The position numbers were made by a program, and so were the translations under genes. From Ruminiclostridium sp. (lineage in GTDB: Bacteria > Bacillota_A > Clostridia > Oscillospirales > Ruminococcaceae): a stretch of DNA of 26,646 nucleotides. This document shows, one piece after another, positions 7,901-19,100 of this stretch. How positions within the stretch are numbered: position 1 is the stretch's first letter; the number at the start of each line of letters is the position of its first letter. The stretch covers positions 1-26,646 of the forward strand of contig JAFZOA010000543.1 of assembly GCA_017550775.1 (NCBI GenBank). Direction: 5' to 3'. The notes below the pieces were generated by a model. The model had not been told where the DNA came from. It saw nothing but the letters and a program-made list of their open reading frames with translations, and did no database searches.

Positions 7901-8973
7901 ATAGCGTCTATTTCCGTCTTATCATAAACGAGCCCATCATCAATACCGTGTTCGATCATCAGCTCCGCTTTCTGAATATTGTTGAGTTCATCATCGGCAA
8001 TAATATCTTCGACCGAAAGTTCGCGTTTCTGCATTTTAAGCAACTCGGAATCAACCTCGGATATGATAGTCTTTGCCGCAGTCTGTATCTCCTGCAACAC
8101 TTTCTGCAACTGTTCAAGCGTCTTTCCGTTCGTCCATGTCGCTATGTACGGGAAAGAATACTCAGATGTATCTATCCCGAAATGCTCCGCAACAATAAAT
8201 GCAGTCGATTCCGCCTGTATCTCCTTTTCGTTTCGGGGAGATTTTGCAGTTACGATCTTCTTGTTCGGGTCATGAAGCAAACAATGTGCGGTCTCGTGAA
8301 ATACGGTTTTAAGTGTCTGGGTATCACTCATACCCTTGTTTATAACTATCCGATTGCTTGTCGGACTGTAATAGCCTTTTGAACTCCCGCGAATATCTTC
8401 AAACTCTATGTCGATTCCCGTTACCTTACGGAGAGCCTTGAAGATCGCTTCCATGCGGGCTTTGTCAATATCTCCGCTGAGTTCCTGCACCGGTTCGGGA
8501 ATGGGCTCACCCTCTGTCTGTGACACATCAAAGACATACGCTTTTCTGAACGAAATACCAGTGACATTCTCCGAAACGGTCTCCATTTTCTCGGTACCGT
8601 CATCGTTGTAAAGCTGATTACCGAATTCGTCCTTTGCAGGACGCTCAAATTCCTCAAACTGATTTGTTTTGTACTTCACCGGGGCGAGTATCGGAATACC
8701 CGCCTCACCTTTTTTCACCTGTCTGCCGAGCTGTTTCCACTTACCGTAAGCCGCTACGAAAGAAGCGTCCGGGCGCGCACTTACAATAAGCATAGTGTTA
8801 TTTGCAGAATAGTCCGTGAACTTTGCCGCGAATTTAAGATAATCCACATATTTCTCGGAAGTGAATACCGCCTTAACACCCTCGTCGATACGCTTGAACA
8901 TATCCTCGATCTCCGCCTGCTTTTTCTGTCGGTATGCGGCATTTTCCTCGGCGGTATAGCCTTTTATCGCCAT
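4912..8973 (-). CDS. Polyvalent protein: ArdC-like domain, ImmA/IrrE-type metallopeptidase, duplicated repeat, YodL-like domain (1353 aa)
   Basis: Residues ~1-150 match the ArdC-like N-terminal single-strand-DNA-binding domain (DNNTML-type core seen as SANNTMLIVSARP, then WKQLGRQVKKGEAGIPILAP). Residues ~165-275 are an ImmA/IrrE-like zinc peptidase with HETAH at 226-230 and a third-ligand candidate Glu255. A Pro-rich linker (~738-765) follows a pair of ~75-residue repeats (538-613 and 647-721). Residues ~1208-1315 are YodL-like, with FNIDRPEDFKGHSLSVSDVV near 1274-1293. ArdC-like proteins are carried by conjugative elements as anti-restriction factors. The peptidase may cut a recipient regulator or defence protein, as ImmA does to phage-type repressors. 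The ATG has AAAGGAG nine or ten bases upstream, 20 bases after the DUF3848 gene. It ends HHKRKSR. Domain names are firm at both ends and vague in the middle (~390-520 and ~800-1180). Confidence 0.85.
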   Translation of the reverse strand: MAIKGYTAEENAAYRQKKQAEIEDMFKRIDEGVKAVFTSEKYVDYLKFAAKFTDYSANNTMLIVSARPDASFVAAYGKWKQLGRQVKKGEAGIPILAPVKYKTNQFEEFERPAKDEFGNQLYNDDGTEKMETVSENVTGISFRKAYVFDVSQTEGEPIPEPVQELSGDIDKARMEAIFKALRKVTGIDIEFEDIRGSSKGYYSPTSNRIVINKGMSDTQTLKTVFHETAHCLLHDPNKKIVTAKSPRNEKEIQAESTAFIVAEHFGIDTSEYSFPYIATWTNGKTLEQLQKVLQEIQTAAKTIISEVDSELLKMQKRELSVEDIIADDELNNIQKAELMIEHGIDDGLVYDKTEIDAIKVFAADHEDFEETVKMIADTEAIINQRMNYGYDFSYMTPLGSKEAALEAFDRGEAVYLLYPDNSEGMALERYEIETFDGFFGIEKEDNPKRAKVDTEGLTTVSKTAALEMWDKDLDVYINGEIALSRDEIDAAGRNDNFAVPDYQFMAETEFDMTAANSKEKEEKMPNTYQQGSTPARRNPNILGNTPYEKLGSKSELAYYANLNNRHAESIAKQLEADGVHFSGVRKGFTTTLTINKRDTPRYEAAVKKVKASYPKKDTRPQTAVPEYAVQFDTAASPQMKSGSFSDNPDIIGNTDYRKLGNRNDIAYYSLNPRHAENVAKQLDADGVPFSGKKNGDSTTISINKADIPRYEAAVDKVKAMYDIQSGRKKAAPTVTEDYGYPPPPPEYPPPPMDEEYGEPPPEPEKQETVKTKQRKPVKEKAKPIVPETRPTEPPTMKDVPICTMSYMAAMQSSKEKEWRNSLRASKACVKFINDNLSDRYAARDLSGFVKDLEEQFGLKRAMYTIAATIQLKDQDGRFSKAVKEKAQEYAFDSDRMRLEFLTEVHPVMLCSLYERLIDREKELAMPVPELEEPKLSDLFKDRFLLPLEKVEIRDDYRGIPETKYYKTSANQYYISGMGWLENDEYDAAQRDSGESPQEYYKKVLQVNVSYVTITGEVGEMDISPEEYRLFTEKSYSEENKGAYEAAKNALEERKKEAKIEPMSSEFYAVSQTTTRKYQIEALCADGQVAIVKSGMASISEAKKALMGIWNDRKGSARVEFIHPQLLWEKNRAMMWGDPERAPDVEYLIKMTKGANPTHSHYLQRLVKDANGEYQNDKVIVRGSFTECNAALADILKNPEIEDKKKGFTFEIYQIRHDIPEGSGLRFESFASLEKRGIRPQISIYEKIYVASSDILPEHGTGMGETLEAIFQKFNIDRPEDFKGHSLSVSDVVVVGRDAYYVDKAGYKPLHDFMRESIDRDRWVPENASLKEEQKQDKPDVPDKTAEHHKRKSR
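6811..7362 (-). repeat. Two copies of a ~75-residue repeat in the 1353-aa protein
   Basis: Copy 1 is encoded by 7135-7362 and copy 2 by 6811-7035, separated by about 100 bases coding a Gln/Pro/Ser-rich linker. By hand alignment 49 of 75 positions are identical. Shared anchors are GNT-x-Y-x-KLG, AYY, RHAE, AKQL-x-ADGV-x-FSG, TT, INK and PRYEAAV-x-KVKA. They look like small alpha/beta domains associated with large polyvalent proteins. Confidence 0.85.
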
Positions 8974-8993
8974 TTATTGTACTCCTTTCGTCC

Positions 8994-10118
8994 TTATCGA
9001 GCCTTATGCTTCGGTTTCTGCTGTATCTCCGGCGCAGGTGCTTCTTTCGCCTGCATCTGCGGAGCCTTTTGCTGTTCTCTTTCCTGTTCCTGCTTTCGGT
9101 CTATGGAATACTGAATATCGTCAGCCGTTTCTTCAAGAGCCAGCCCAATATCATAAAGCGCATGGAACTCGCTGTTTGTACACCATGTCTCATAAACCTC
9201 GTCGAGCGTATTCGAGCTTGACAGCAACGCCTTGTATTGCTTTTCCGACAGCGAAGCAGATTGATAAGCACAAAAGTCGAGAATATCCTTCTTGGTAACG
9301 ATCTGATAAGCGGAATCTACGATCTCGTCGGGAGATTTGCTTTTGACATCTTCTATGAAGCGGTCATATTCTCCCTGCATCTTCTCCGACAGCTTGCTTT
9401 CATACTGGCTCTGGACAAACTTTCTTCTGAGATCCTCCAGTTCGTTTCCGGAAATATCGCGGTCAGGATATTCACTTATGATCTCTGCTGCACTGTCACG
9501 GAATTTCTCCCAATCAGATAGCCTCATGTATTCACGGACTTTAACAGCCAGCTCATAGTCCTTGACAAATATAGCGTCCCCGGCATCCAGCGACTGCTTA
9601 ATATCAGAAACATCATAGTAATAATTAAAACCCTCGCAGCCACGAAGATGAACACCGAGCTTATCGAGTTCTATTGCAACTTCGGGATAAACCGAAAGTG
9701 AAGCCTGATCTGTAGGAGTATATACACGATTCTGTATCATCTCAACAGCCTTTACATAAGTACATTCCTCATAGGCAAGCGCCACAAATGTATCTGCGGC
9801 ACTTGCATGATACATGGTATGACTTGTAATACTGTCAAGCATATCTCCGAGATACTTTTCGTTATTCTTCTGGAATCGCGCGAACTCCATGATATGATTT
9901 AAGTCGCGTTCGTCAATGACACCGCTCTTGTATGCGTCACACAGCTTATTTACTGATGTAACAGAAAACAGCGTATCAGCCATATTCCGCGCATCTTTTT
10001 GTGGACTTTCAGCCATAACGGACAGGGATACATCGCTGTATCCCTGTGTTGCTACCTTACGAAACTCTCTTTCAGTGAGCTTCTCCTTTAATATTTCCAA
10101 GCTATCGTCCCTTGTCAT
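8994..10118 (-). CDS. DUF3848 family ICE protein (374 aa)
   Basis: The C-terminal part (about residues 239-333) reads as DUF3848: L-S-E-K-M-Q-G-E-Y, then PDEIVDSAYQIVTKKDIL, then a short turn and LDEVYETW. The N-terminal ~230 residues are helical (AYEECTYVKAVEMIQNRVY near 115) and unassigned. Proteins of this kind lie beside the giant helicase/methylase in Clostridia ICEs; their role is unknown. Two ATGs are possible. The first (10124) touches the Shine-Dalgarno, while the second (10118) has correct spacing from AAGGGGG, so I chose it. The gene starts 12 bases after the stop of the giant gene and is followed by a Gln/Pro-rich flexible tail (~340-370) ending KPKHKAR. No membrane segment or catalytic motif is seen. 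Confidence 0.8.
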   Translation of the reverse strand: MTRDDSLEILKEKLTEREFRKVATQGYSDVSLSVMAESPQKDARNMADTLFSVTSVNKLCDAYKSGVIDERDLNHIMEFARFQKNNEKYLGDMLDSITSHTMYHASAADTFVALAYEECTYVKAVEMIQNRVYTPTDQASLSVYPEVAIELDKLGVHLRGCEGFNYYYDVSDIKQSLDAGDAIFVKDYELAVKVREYMRLSDWEKFRDSAAEIISEYPDRDISGNELEDLRRKFVQSQYESKLSEKMQGEYDRFIEDVKSKSPDEIVDSAYQIVTKKDILDFCAYQSASLSEKQYKALLSSSNTLDEVYETWCTNSEFHALYDIGLALEETADDIQYSIDRKQEQEREQQKAPQMQAKEAPAPEIQQKPKHKAR

Positions 10119-10121
10119 AAT

Positions 10122-10136
10122 CATTCCCCCTTATCT
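10122..10136 (-). promoter_or_regulatory. Ribosome site at gene junction, copy 1 of a 15-base repeat
   Basis: Minus-strand AGATAAGGGGGAATG: last Arg codon and stop of the giant gene, G-rich Shine-Dalgarno, and an ATG with no spacing. The start of the DUF3848 gene is taken as the next ATG. Identical to 4903-4917. Confidence 0.7.
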
Positions 10137-13100
10137 TCTTTTCGTTTTTACCATAGCCTGCTGTTGCATTATCGGTTTTGTCGGTATGCTGTCAGCGTAT
10201 TTGCGCTCATCCCGTTCTGGTGCTTCTCTTTCCTCTTCGTCACGGCTTTCGTCGATAGACGGTTCTTCATCATCAATCACGGGGATAATGTCATCATCCT
10301 CGTCCATAACGTGATTCTTTGACAGTTCCGCATTTACAAAAGCGAGCCTTTGCAGCTTTTGTTCTAGTTCTTCGGCGTGTTCAAATGGTTTTGCAACAGT
10401 CAACTTTGCCTGTTCGAGATTTGCCCGCGCCTGTTCAAGATCGGCGGTCACTTTCTTTATTCTTCCGCTGATTTGCGAACCTGCAACATTCTCTATACGA
10501 CGCAGATTACCTAAAGGGTTATTTGTAGTTATTTCAGTTGTATAACTCAGTTCTCTCTTTAGTACAGCTACCGCAGGAGAGCCTTCACCGAACATTGTTC
10601 CTTTCGCACTGTTAGGTTCCACCGATACCTCAAAGCCGTAATATGTGCCGACAGGGACAGGCTCGTTCTTTGCGAGACATTTAATAATTGCCTTTTCCAC
10701 AGCCTCGCCCGCTGTCGGCCTTTCTGTTACTGTTTCACCGTCAATAACCATTGCAAACTCCGCACCTTCGGGGTGACGTTCCTGAAAGGCTTTCAGATCG
10801 GCGCTTGCCTTTTGCAGTATAGCCGCATAGTTTTCAATAGTGACCGGCAGTTTTCTCTCAACCATATCACGCATTTTGAACATTGAGCTTTTGTGCGCGG
10901 TCTCCAGAGTACGAAGTGCAGCAATATCGTTGTCAAGCTGTATCTTTTCCTTTATCATGGGATTTCCGCTTGCTATCGCCTGCATCTGCGAATATGTCAG
11001 AACGGTCTCGTCAACATCTTCGGACACACGAACAGGGTCTTTGCTCGTCATTATCTGTGATATGAACTTTGCCTTGTTTGTGATAATACCCATCATGTAG
11101 CTGTCAAAGGTGTTTTCCGTCAGATAATGATATATACCGACCTCCGAAAAAGTGTTGCCCTGTCTTATGCCGCGTCCGTCCTGCTGTGTAAGATCGGCAG
11201 GCTTCCACGGAATATCGAGATGATGAATAGCACATATCCTGTCCTGCACATTCGCACCGGTTCCGAGCTTTGTGGTACTTGCGAGAATAAAACGTTTTTC
11301 ACCGCTGCGGAGTTTTTCATACATTTCGGCTCTTGCCTTATCGGTCTGAGCATCACTTGCGAAGCAGATCTCCTCACGGGGAATACCACGCTTGACAAGC
11401 TCGTCCTTTATCGCCTCATAAACGGAGAAATGACCGTCATCGTCATTTACGGCAATGTCACAGAAGATTATCTGAACGCCTTTCTGGTCCATAGTGTCGT
11501 AATAGTTCTTTTCGAGATTGTCGATAAGCATCATAACCTTGCTGTCCGGAGAAGGCTCCACATCTTTATAGATACATCTGCTGTCCAGTCCGAGAAGTCG
11601 TGCTTCATGCGTTATTTTCAGCATATTATCTTCACGGGGATCAACACAACCGCCATGAATAGCCTCGCTTCGCTTGGCAAGCACCTTCATGTATTCTTTC
11701 TGATGCTCGTCGGGCTTTGCTACGACTACTATCGGCTCACCGGTTTTCAGTTCCGGCACTTTCAGCTTTATCATATCCTGTGTCTGAATATCCGCAAATT
11801 CCTTGTACATCTGCATAAGTTCAGGGATATTCACGAATTTTGAAAACCTGTTCTTCATCTGAAAGCCGTTACCCGCAGGCTTTATTTCAAGCTGCGATAC
11901 GACCTCACCGAACGTGCTCGCCCAATCGTCGAATGTTTCAAGTCCCGCCTTTTCCAGTAAGTCGGGACGCAGATAACGCTGCATAACGTAGAACTCGACC
12001 ATGCTGTTACTTACCGGCGTTCCCGTTGCAAATAGGATATTGTTACAGCCGTATTTATCATTGAGATATTGCGTTTTCATCAGCATATCCTCGGACTTCT
12101 GTGCCGCCGTTGTCTGTACGCCGGCCACGTTTGACATTTTAGTCGCCACAAAGCAGTTCTTGTAATTATGTGCTTCATCGACTACCATGTAGTCAAATCC
12201 GAGTTTCTCAAAGCAGAGCGAATTATCCTTTTTCGACGACATCAGCTTTGTAAGTCGTTCCTCGATCTTCTTTTTCTGTCGTTCCAGAGCCTTTATCGAG
12301 GATCTGTCGCTCTTTTCGGTATCCTGCATAGCGTCCAGTATCGTATCAAGCTCTTTCTGCATGAACATCTTGCAGTATTCGTCAGACATAGGGATTCGCT
12401 CAAACTGCTGAAATGACATTATTACTGCATCGTAATCACCGGTCACGCACCTTGCTATGAACTTCTGTCTGTTGTCTTTCGTAAAATCTTCCGGACGTGC
12501 CACAAGCAACTTCGCGTTCGGATACAAACGCATCCATTCGCTCGCCGTCTGCAACGTAAGATGTTTCGGAACTACCACACAGGCTTTGTTTATCAGTCCA
12601 AGACGCTTTTTCTCCATAGCAGACGCAATCATCTCAAACGACTTTCCCGCGCCTACACAATGCGCCAGAAGAGTATTTCCGCCAAGTTTTGCACGAAGTA
12701 CGGCATTTTCCTGATGCGCACGCAGCTTTATAGCAGGATTCATACCGGGGAAAGACTGATGTGAGCCGTCATATTCGCGTCCACGAATAGCATTGAAAAG
12801 ATAATTGTAACGCTCAACATACTTTTCGCGTCGGTCGGAATCTTCCCATATCCAGTTCTTGAACGCTTCTTTCATAAGACGCGCTTTTTCTTTTGCAAGC
12901 TGTGTGGCTGCGGCATTGATGACATAAGTGACCCTGCCGTCATCGTCCTCAACCTTGTCTTTAATGACTATATCACGCTGATTCAACAGGTTCTCAAATA
13001 TCTGATAGCTGTTCATGCGCGCTGTACCGTAAGTCTCAGTAGCTGCGACCGAAAAATCCTGTCCCTTGCCCTCTATTTTGTATTCTCCCATTCTTGTACG

Positions 13101-16100
13101 TGTAACAGGATGATCGAACCGCCCGGTCTTTGCCTTAGCATATTCGCGCAGAAAGCGGTTATAGTCATCAAGGTCTATCCAGTTCGCACCGATACGCACA
13201 GAGATCTCGCTCGCTTCAAGATCTTTCGGTATAACCGCTTCAAGAGCGGTCACATTCCTTGCATAAGCATTGTCGATATGGTCAGCGAAACTTTTAGCTA
13301 TACGCAGCTTTTCGCGGACATTTCCCGAAAGGTATTCCGAAGCGTCCACATAACCCGAAAGCGGATCATCCTCCTTTGCTTTTGTGGGGTCTCTGTAAAT
13401 CTGATCACCGAGGTCTGCAATGACCTTTTCGGGAGTATCGCCTGTAAGTGAAGCCATGTACTCAATATCCACAAGACCTTTACGGTCAAGCGACACCTGT
13501 AATGCTTCCTGCGGCGTTTCCACCGATGATATTTCCATTTCGGGGAGTATCGTTCTTTTTGTGAATATCTCGGACTTCTCGACCGTTTTCTTTTCGGTGT
13601 CGATGATCTCCAAAGCCGCAAGAGTATTGTAATCATCATCATGACGGAAAACACGTTCGTTCGCGCTGTCGGTTATGTTTCCGAAAGAACGTCTGAACTT
13701 GTCGTATTCCCGATTTAACTTTTCCTGTAACTTGTGCAGTTCATCATCGGTACAGCCTGCCGCCTGTGCATCTATTACCGCCATTGCAGCCAGACGGATA
13801 TTGTGCATACCGATCATGCGTTCAAGCTGCTTTCCTGTCTCCTGCACTTCGATCATTACTTCATTCTCACGGAAGTACAGTTTCCCGTCAACGAGCGTAT
13901 GTGTATAGTTGCGGACAGAAGGATCGGCAGGTATCATATTTACCTCGCCCTGCTCCTGTTCCTCAGTCTTTACAGTCTCAATACTACCCTTGATCTTTGC
14001 AACGGCGGCTTTCAACTGCTCTGAAAGCGGAATATCGCTGTTAGCCTTACAAACGGTAACTTTGCTGTCGTCACCGTATTTACCCTTCATGCGCTCGTCC
14101 CATTCCATAGTACCAAGAACCATATCGGGATTATCAACGAAATACTGATTGCAAGGTATTCCGTCCTCAGTCTGTCCCATGTGTACCCAATCGGGGACAA
14201 GAACAGTAAGAGTATCACGCTTTTTCAGAAATATTATGTCAGTCGTAACGCCGTCAGCGTCCTTGAACGTACCTGCGGGCATACGAATCGCACCAAGCAG
14301 ATCACAACGCTCTGCAAGGTATCTCCTTGCTGCTTCATTGAATTTATCCATAGTGAACTTACTTGTTACAAGTGCGACCACACCACCGGGCTTGACTTTA
14401 TCCACAGACTTCGCCGCGAAATAGTCATGTATCTTAAAACCGAGCTTGTCATACTGCTTATCACTCACTCGGTAATCGCCAAACGGGATGTTGCCGATAA
14501 CAATATCAAAGCTGTTATTATTAAAGCGGGTCTGCTCAAAGCCTTTTATCTGGATACGATCTTCGGGATAGAGCATCTGTGCTATTCTTCCCGAAATGCT
14601 GTCAAGTTCCACGCCGTACAGTTTCGAGTGTTCGTGCATTTCTTCAGGCATCTTCGAGAAAAAGTTTCCGACACCCATAGACGGTTCAAGTATATTTCCG
14701 TCCTCAAAGCCGAATTGACCGAGCGCCTGATATATACAGTCGGTCACTTCTGGAGGGGTGTAGAAACTTGTAAGAGTAGATTCACGCGCAGCGCTGTATT
14801 CTTCGGGAGAAAGCAGTTCTCTTAACTGCACCTGTTCAGCCGCCCAACTGCTCGGCGCAGGCTCTCCGAGGTTACCCGCAAGGCTTTCGGCAGCCAGATC
14901 GGAAGTGAACGCCTGTGGTATTCCACCCCAGCCCGAATACTTCGCCATAACAGCCTGTTCTTCGGGAGTAGCATATCTGTTCTCCGCTTCGACCTTTCTC
15001 AGCGTTTCGATAGCGGCTACATTTGCGCGGAACTTTGCCTTTGCACCCTGTACAATGCTACCTTCACGGAAATGATACGTAACGGGAGTCCCCGCTTTCG
15101 GCTCCTTTTTCGGAGTCATCATTATTCCGGGATTGTTTATGACAGGAGTTTCAGCGACCGGCTTTTCCTGCTTTGGCACTTCTGCCGCAGGTTCCACTTC
15201 CTGTTTTTCCTCGCTTTCAGGAGCCGTTTCTGTCTGTATTTCAGCGGCAGGAGATTCAATCTCTGTCTGCTGTACTTCATCCTCCGCAACAGCTTCGATA
15301 ACCGATTCCGTTGTTTCTGCGACTTCGACAGCAGCAGGAGTTTCAACAACAGGTTCCTTTGTTTCGGTCTGCTCGACATTATCATAAATGCTGGGCAGCG
15401 ATTCAAGTTTCAGCTTTTCAAGAGCGACTATTACCTCGTATTCATTTTCGCCGTTACTCAGTTCAATGAACTTTTCGGTGTCCTTTATCCGCACAAGACC
15501 GTTTTTAGTTGTAGCCATAAATTCAGCAGCGACGGCATCAAGGTCAGGCGTTTCGCCGTATGTTTCCCATAAACCGCCGTCAACTGCTCTCAGATCGGGC
15601 TCATACGCGATATACTCTATACCGTTTTCCTTGCGTTCAAGAAGAATAAAGGTTTCATCGCGCGGATCCATAAATACGGCTCTTTCATTTGGTTCATCTA
15701 CGACTGCTTCTTCTGCTTCCGTCTGTTCCTCAACCGGTGCAGGTTCGTTCTCGTTCGGAATACTTGCAAGCGCGACCGCTTTCAGCTTTGCCAGCTCCGC
15801 CGGTGCGTCAAGTTCCGTATTCATATCCGCGATCTCGAAGAACGTATCGTAATCGGTTATTTCAACGAAATTGCTGATCTCAGAAGATGAAAGTTCTGCT
15901 ACCGCATTTGAAAGCGGGATATACTCGTCCATTTCCCAGATGCCGCCGTCAACGGGAGTAAGGTCAGGAGCGTATAAAGTGTATTCTATTCCTTCATCGA
16001 CCTGCATGACGGATAAAAAACTTTCGTCACGAATATCCATATACACAGCGGCTTCCTGCTGAATATCATCGAAAATTTCCGTTTCCTCGGTTTCAACGTC

Positions 16101-19100
16101 TTTTGGTTCTTCCGCAGTATCATTCTTTACTGGATCGGAGACTTTCTGTTCCCGTACCTCATTCTCCGCCGGGAGCCCCTTTTCTTCAAGAATATCGGAA
16201 TAATCTATACCGTATTCATCGAGTACAGCTTTTGCCTGCTCAAAAAGATACTGTTCTGTATATTCGTTCGGGTCATTGTTTTTCAGATCGTAGAGAGCGT
16301 CTTTTATACGCTCATCAATGTCCTTCTGTGTAATGTATTTGCCGTCGGCTATAAGGCGGTCAATTCTTGATGCCACCTCGTCCCACTTCATTTCTGCATT
16401 ATAAGCAGGTGTACTGAAATCGAGATTTGACTTAACGCAGCGGATACCCTTCGCGTTATACGAAACGCTTAACCCCAAGTGACTTGAACCGCCCTCACCG
16501 TACTGCTTTTTGAGATACTTTATCCTTTCCTTTTCATCATCGTTCTGCTCGAAGAATTTAGCTATGCTGAACTTTCCGTCCCTATAACCGTAATGGTGCA
16601 GCAGAATATCGTCCTTTTCATCGTCTGTTACAAAGAAAGTGGGATCGAAGCTGAAATCAGGCTTTGTTATGAACTCTTTACGCTGTATCTGTAAATCCCG
16701 CATACGGGAGAGAGCTTCTTTCGGTCTATGAAAGTGAAACCGCAGTATATCTCGGTTTTCCTCATACTTACGAATAAAGTCCTCCATGCCGCTGATATAC
16801 TTTTTCAGCGTTTCGGGATCAGCAAGATCGGCCATTATGCGCTTATGTGATTCCGGGAACCCGCCCTTGAACTTTTCTTCCGGTATGAAATACTCCACGC
16901 CGGATTCACGGTCTATGTCCTGATGAATAAACCATAGCTTTTCAGCAAGATCTTTGACTTCATTTCCGACCGACAGGTCTGTGACGTCCTGCACACAATA
17001 TTCACCGTTTTCAAGCAGCTTGTTTATATGTTGTGAAGCCTGTTCCCAAGTGATATGCTCTTTTGTAACGATATTGAAAGCAGTTTCACCGACACCGAGC
17101 GTTATACCGTCCTTATCGAACCAAGCCGACAGGTGCGTTCCGTCGGGTATGATATATCCACGACCGTCTGTCTTGAACTCCTTACGAAGAAACTCTGCGT
17201 TCTCCACATCGCTCTTTCCGAGCATAAATTGATATGCAATACGTCCGACACTCCTCGGTTCGTTGCTACCGCATTGCAGAGCGAAGTCTATCATTTCGGG
17301 AGTAACGTCAACGGCAGGATAAACGAGCCGCATCTTTTCACGCTTTTTCGGAGGCTTCGGCTTTTTAGGCTCTGTCGATTCAACAGGCTCACCGAAGAAC
17401 GAAAGCTGTTCCCCGGTTTCTATAGGCTCATCATCGTTCTCAAACAGGCTTTTCTGCTTTGTCTGCACTGGTGCGCTCTCAGGGATATACTCAAACCCCA
17501 TTTGTGTGATCTTTTCCTGCCAACTATCGTAAATATGCTTATCCTGTTTTCCTTCTTCGGTCTCAAGAGTAAGGTGTATCATGTTTTCGGTCTTTTTCTC
17601 TACCGTCCACATTTCCCCGTCAAGTCTTACCTTATCGCCTGTATCAAGGTCATCGGCATAATATCCGTTCTTATCGTGCATGATAGGCGAGCGATAAACC
17701 TCGAACTGGTCCAGATCATAAACCTGATTGTCATCCAGTCTTAACGGCTTATTTCCGTCCATGATGTACGGAATATCGTCCTCGGTGCGCTCTATCGGGG
17801 CTTCAAATCTTCTTTCACCAACCTCGCAGCTTGCAATGATACTATTGTTTTCCTCACGGAAAGAATAGATAACGAGCTTATCATCAGCACCTTTAGCCGA
17901 CGAGCGCGAAGCCTTCTTCTCAGGTTTCTTTTCGGGATCAAGGTATTCGTCCTTCTCGATAAGGGCAGCAGTAAGACTCTGCACTAAATCCCAGCTAAGT
18001 CCCGATTCCTTTATACGAGAAAGATATGAACTGCCCTCCCACACATTGAGCCCGTTATCAAACGTTTTGTAGCCTACGCGCACATCACCAACATCAAGCT
18101 CGCTGTAATCGGGATTTATCGCAGTTTTCATAAACTCCGCACGTTTATCGGGATCATCATTTTCTGCGAAGTAAGCTGCTATCTCGTCTTTCTTGACCTT
18201 GAAGAACCTGTCGTTCTTTATTATCGCATTTATCAGGTTTTCATCCGTCAGAGGCGGTAAAAGCCCTGTATCAAAGAAACTGTTATTGATAACAACAGGC
18301 TCAACCGGAGTTTCCTCAATTTCAGAGACCGTCTTGACAGCTTCATCATCCGGCAGCTCAACCGGATCTTTCTTTTCTTCGATTACCTGCTCCGGCGAAT
18401 TAAGCCGCTTTTCATTCTGAATTGCGGCTTCCATGATATCGCGTATCTCCTGCTGTTGGATCGGAGAATACCTGTCAGCAATATATCTGTTGAAGTATTC
18501 GACAGGCTCAATATCCGTACCGCTTGCATCCTTAAATGCCCATCCCGCGATCTCGTAGTTATCGAGCCTGCGGTTAAAATCGGCATTAAGGTTCATGTTT
18601 ATCAGATCATCGGGAGTTACATTCTCAAGTGAAATACGACTTCCTTCATCACCTGATGTTCTATTGTCAACAGGCGCATTTTCTCCCACTCGCGTATCTG
18701 CTGAAATGTTTTCGGACGCGGATTCTCCTCCCGATATGCCTTGTCGAGTTCCTGAAACCGTGTCTCTGCTTCCTCGTCTATCCGGCGCGGGATCAGCTGC
18801 CACTTGCCTTCCATTATGTATATCTGTACTTCCGACGGGTACTCCAGCATTATCCATTCCTGCCACATTCTGCCCCACCGACCTATCGGCCTTTTCAGCA
18901 GCTCCGCGATCTTCGGATTCGGTGTGTACTCCATCTGAGACAGATATTGACCTGTCGGGCTCATTTTCTCGCTCATAAGACTGTTCCTTCTTTCTTTTCT
19001 GAATCTGTACTATCTCATGCTCTATTTCGAGCAATGTGTCCTTTGCCGAACGCTGGACCATATCACAAAAACGGATAAGATCGCGCGTATCTTTGAACAT

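Noticed and set aside
18617..18976. Minus-strand 119-codon frame overlapping the acidic linker of the giant gene
   Set aside because: The giant frame is continuous across it and the linker is low-complexity, which readily leaves other frames open; no ribosome site seen.
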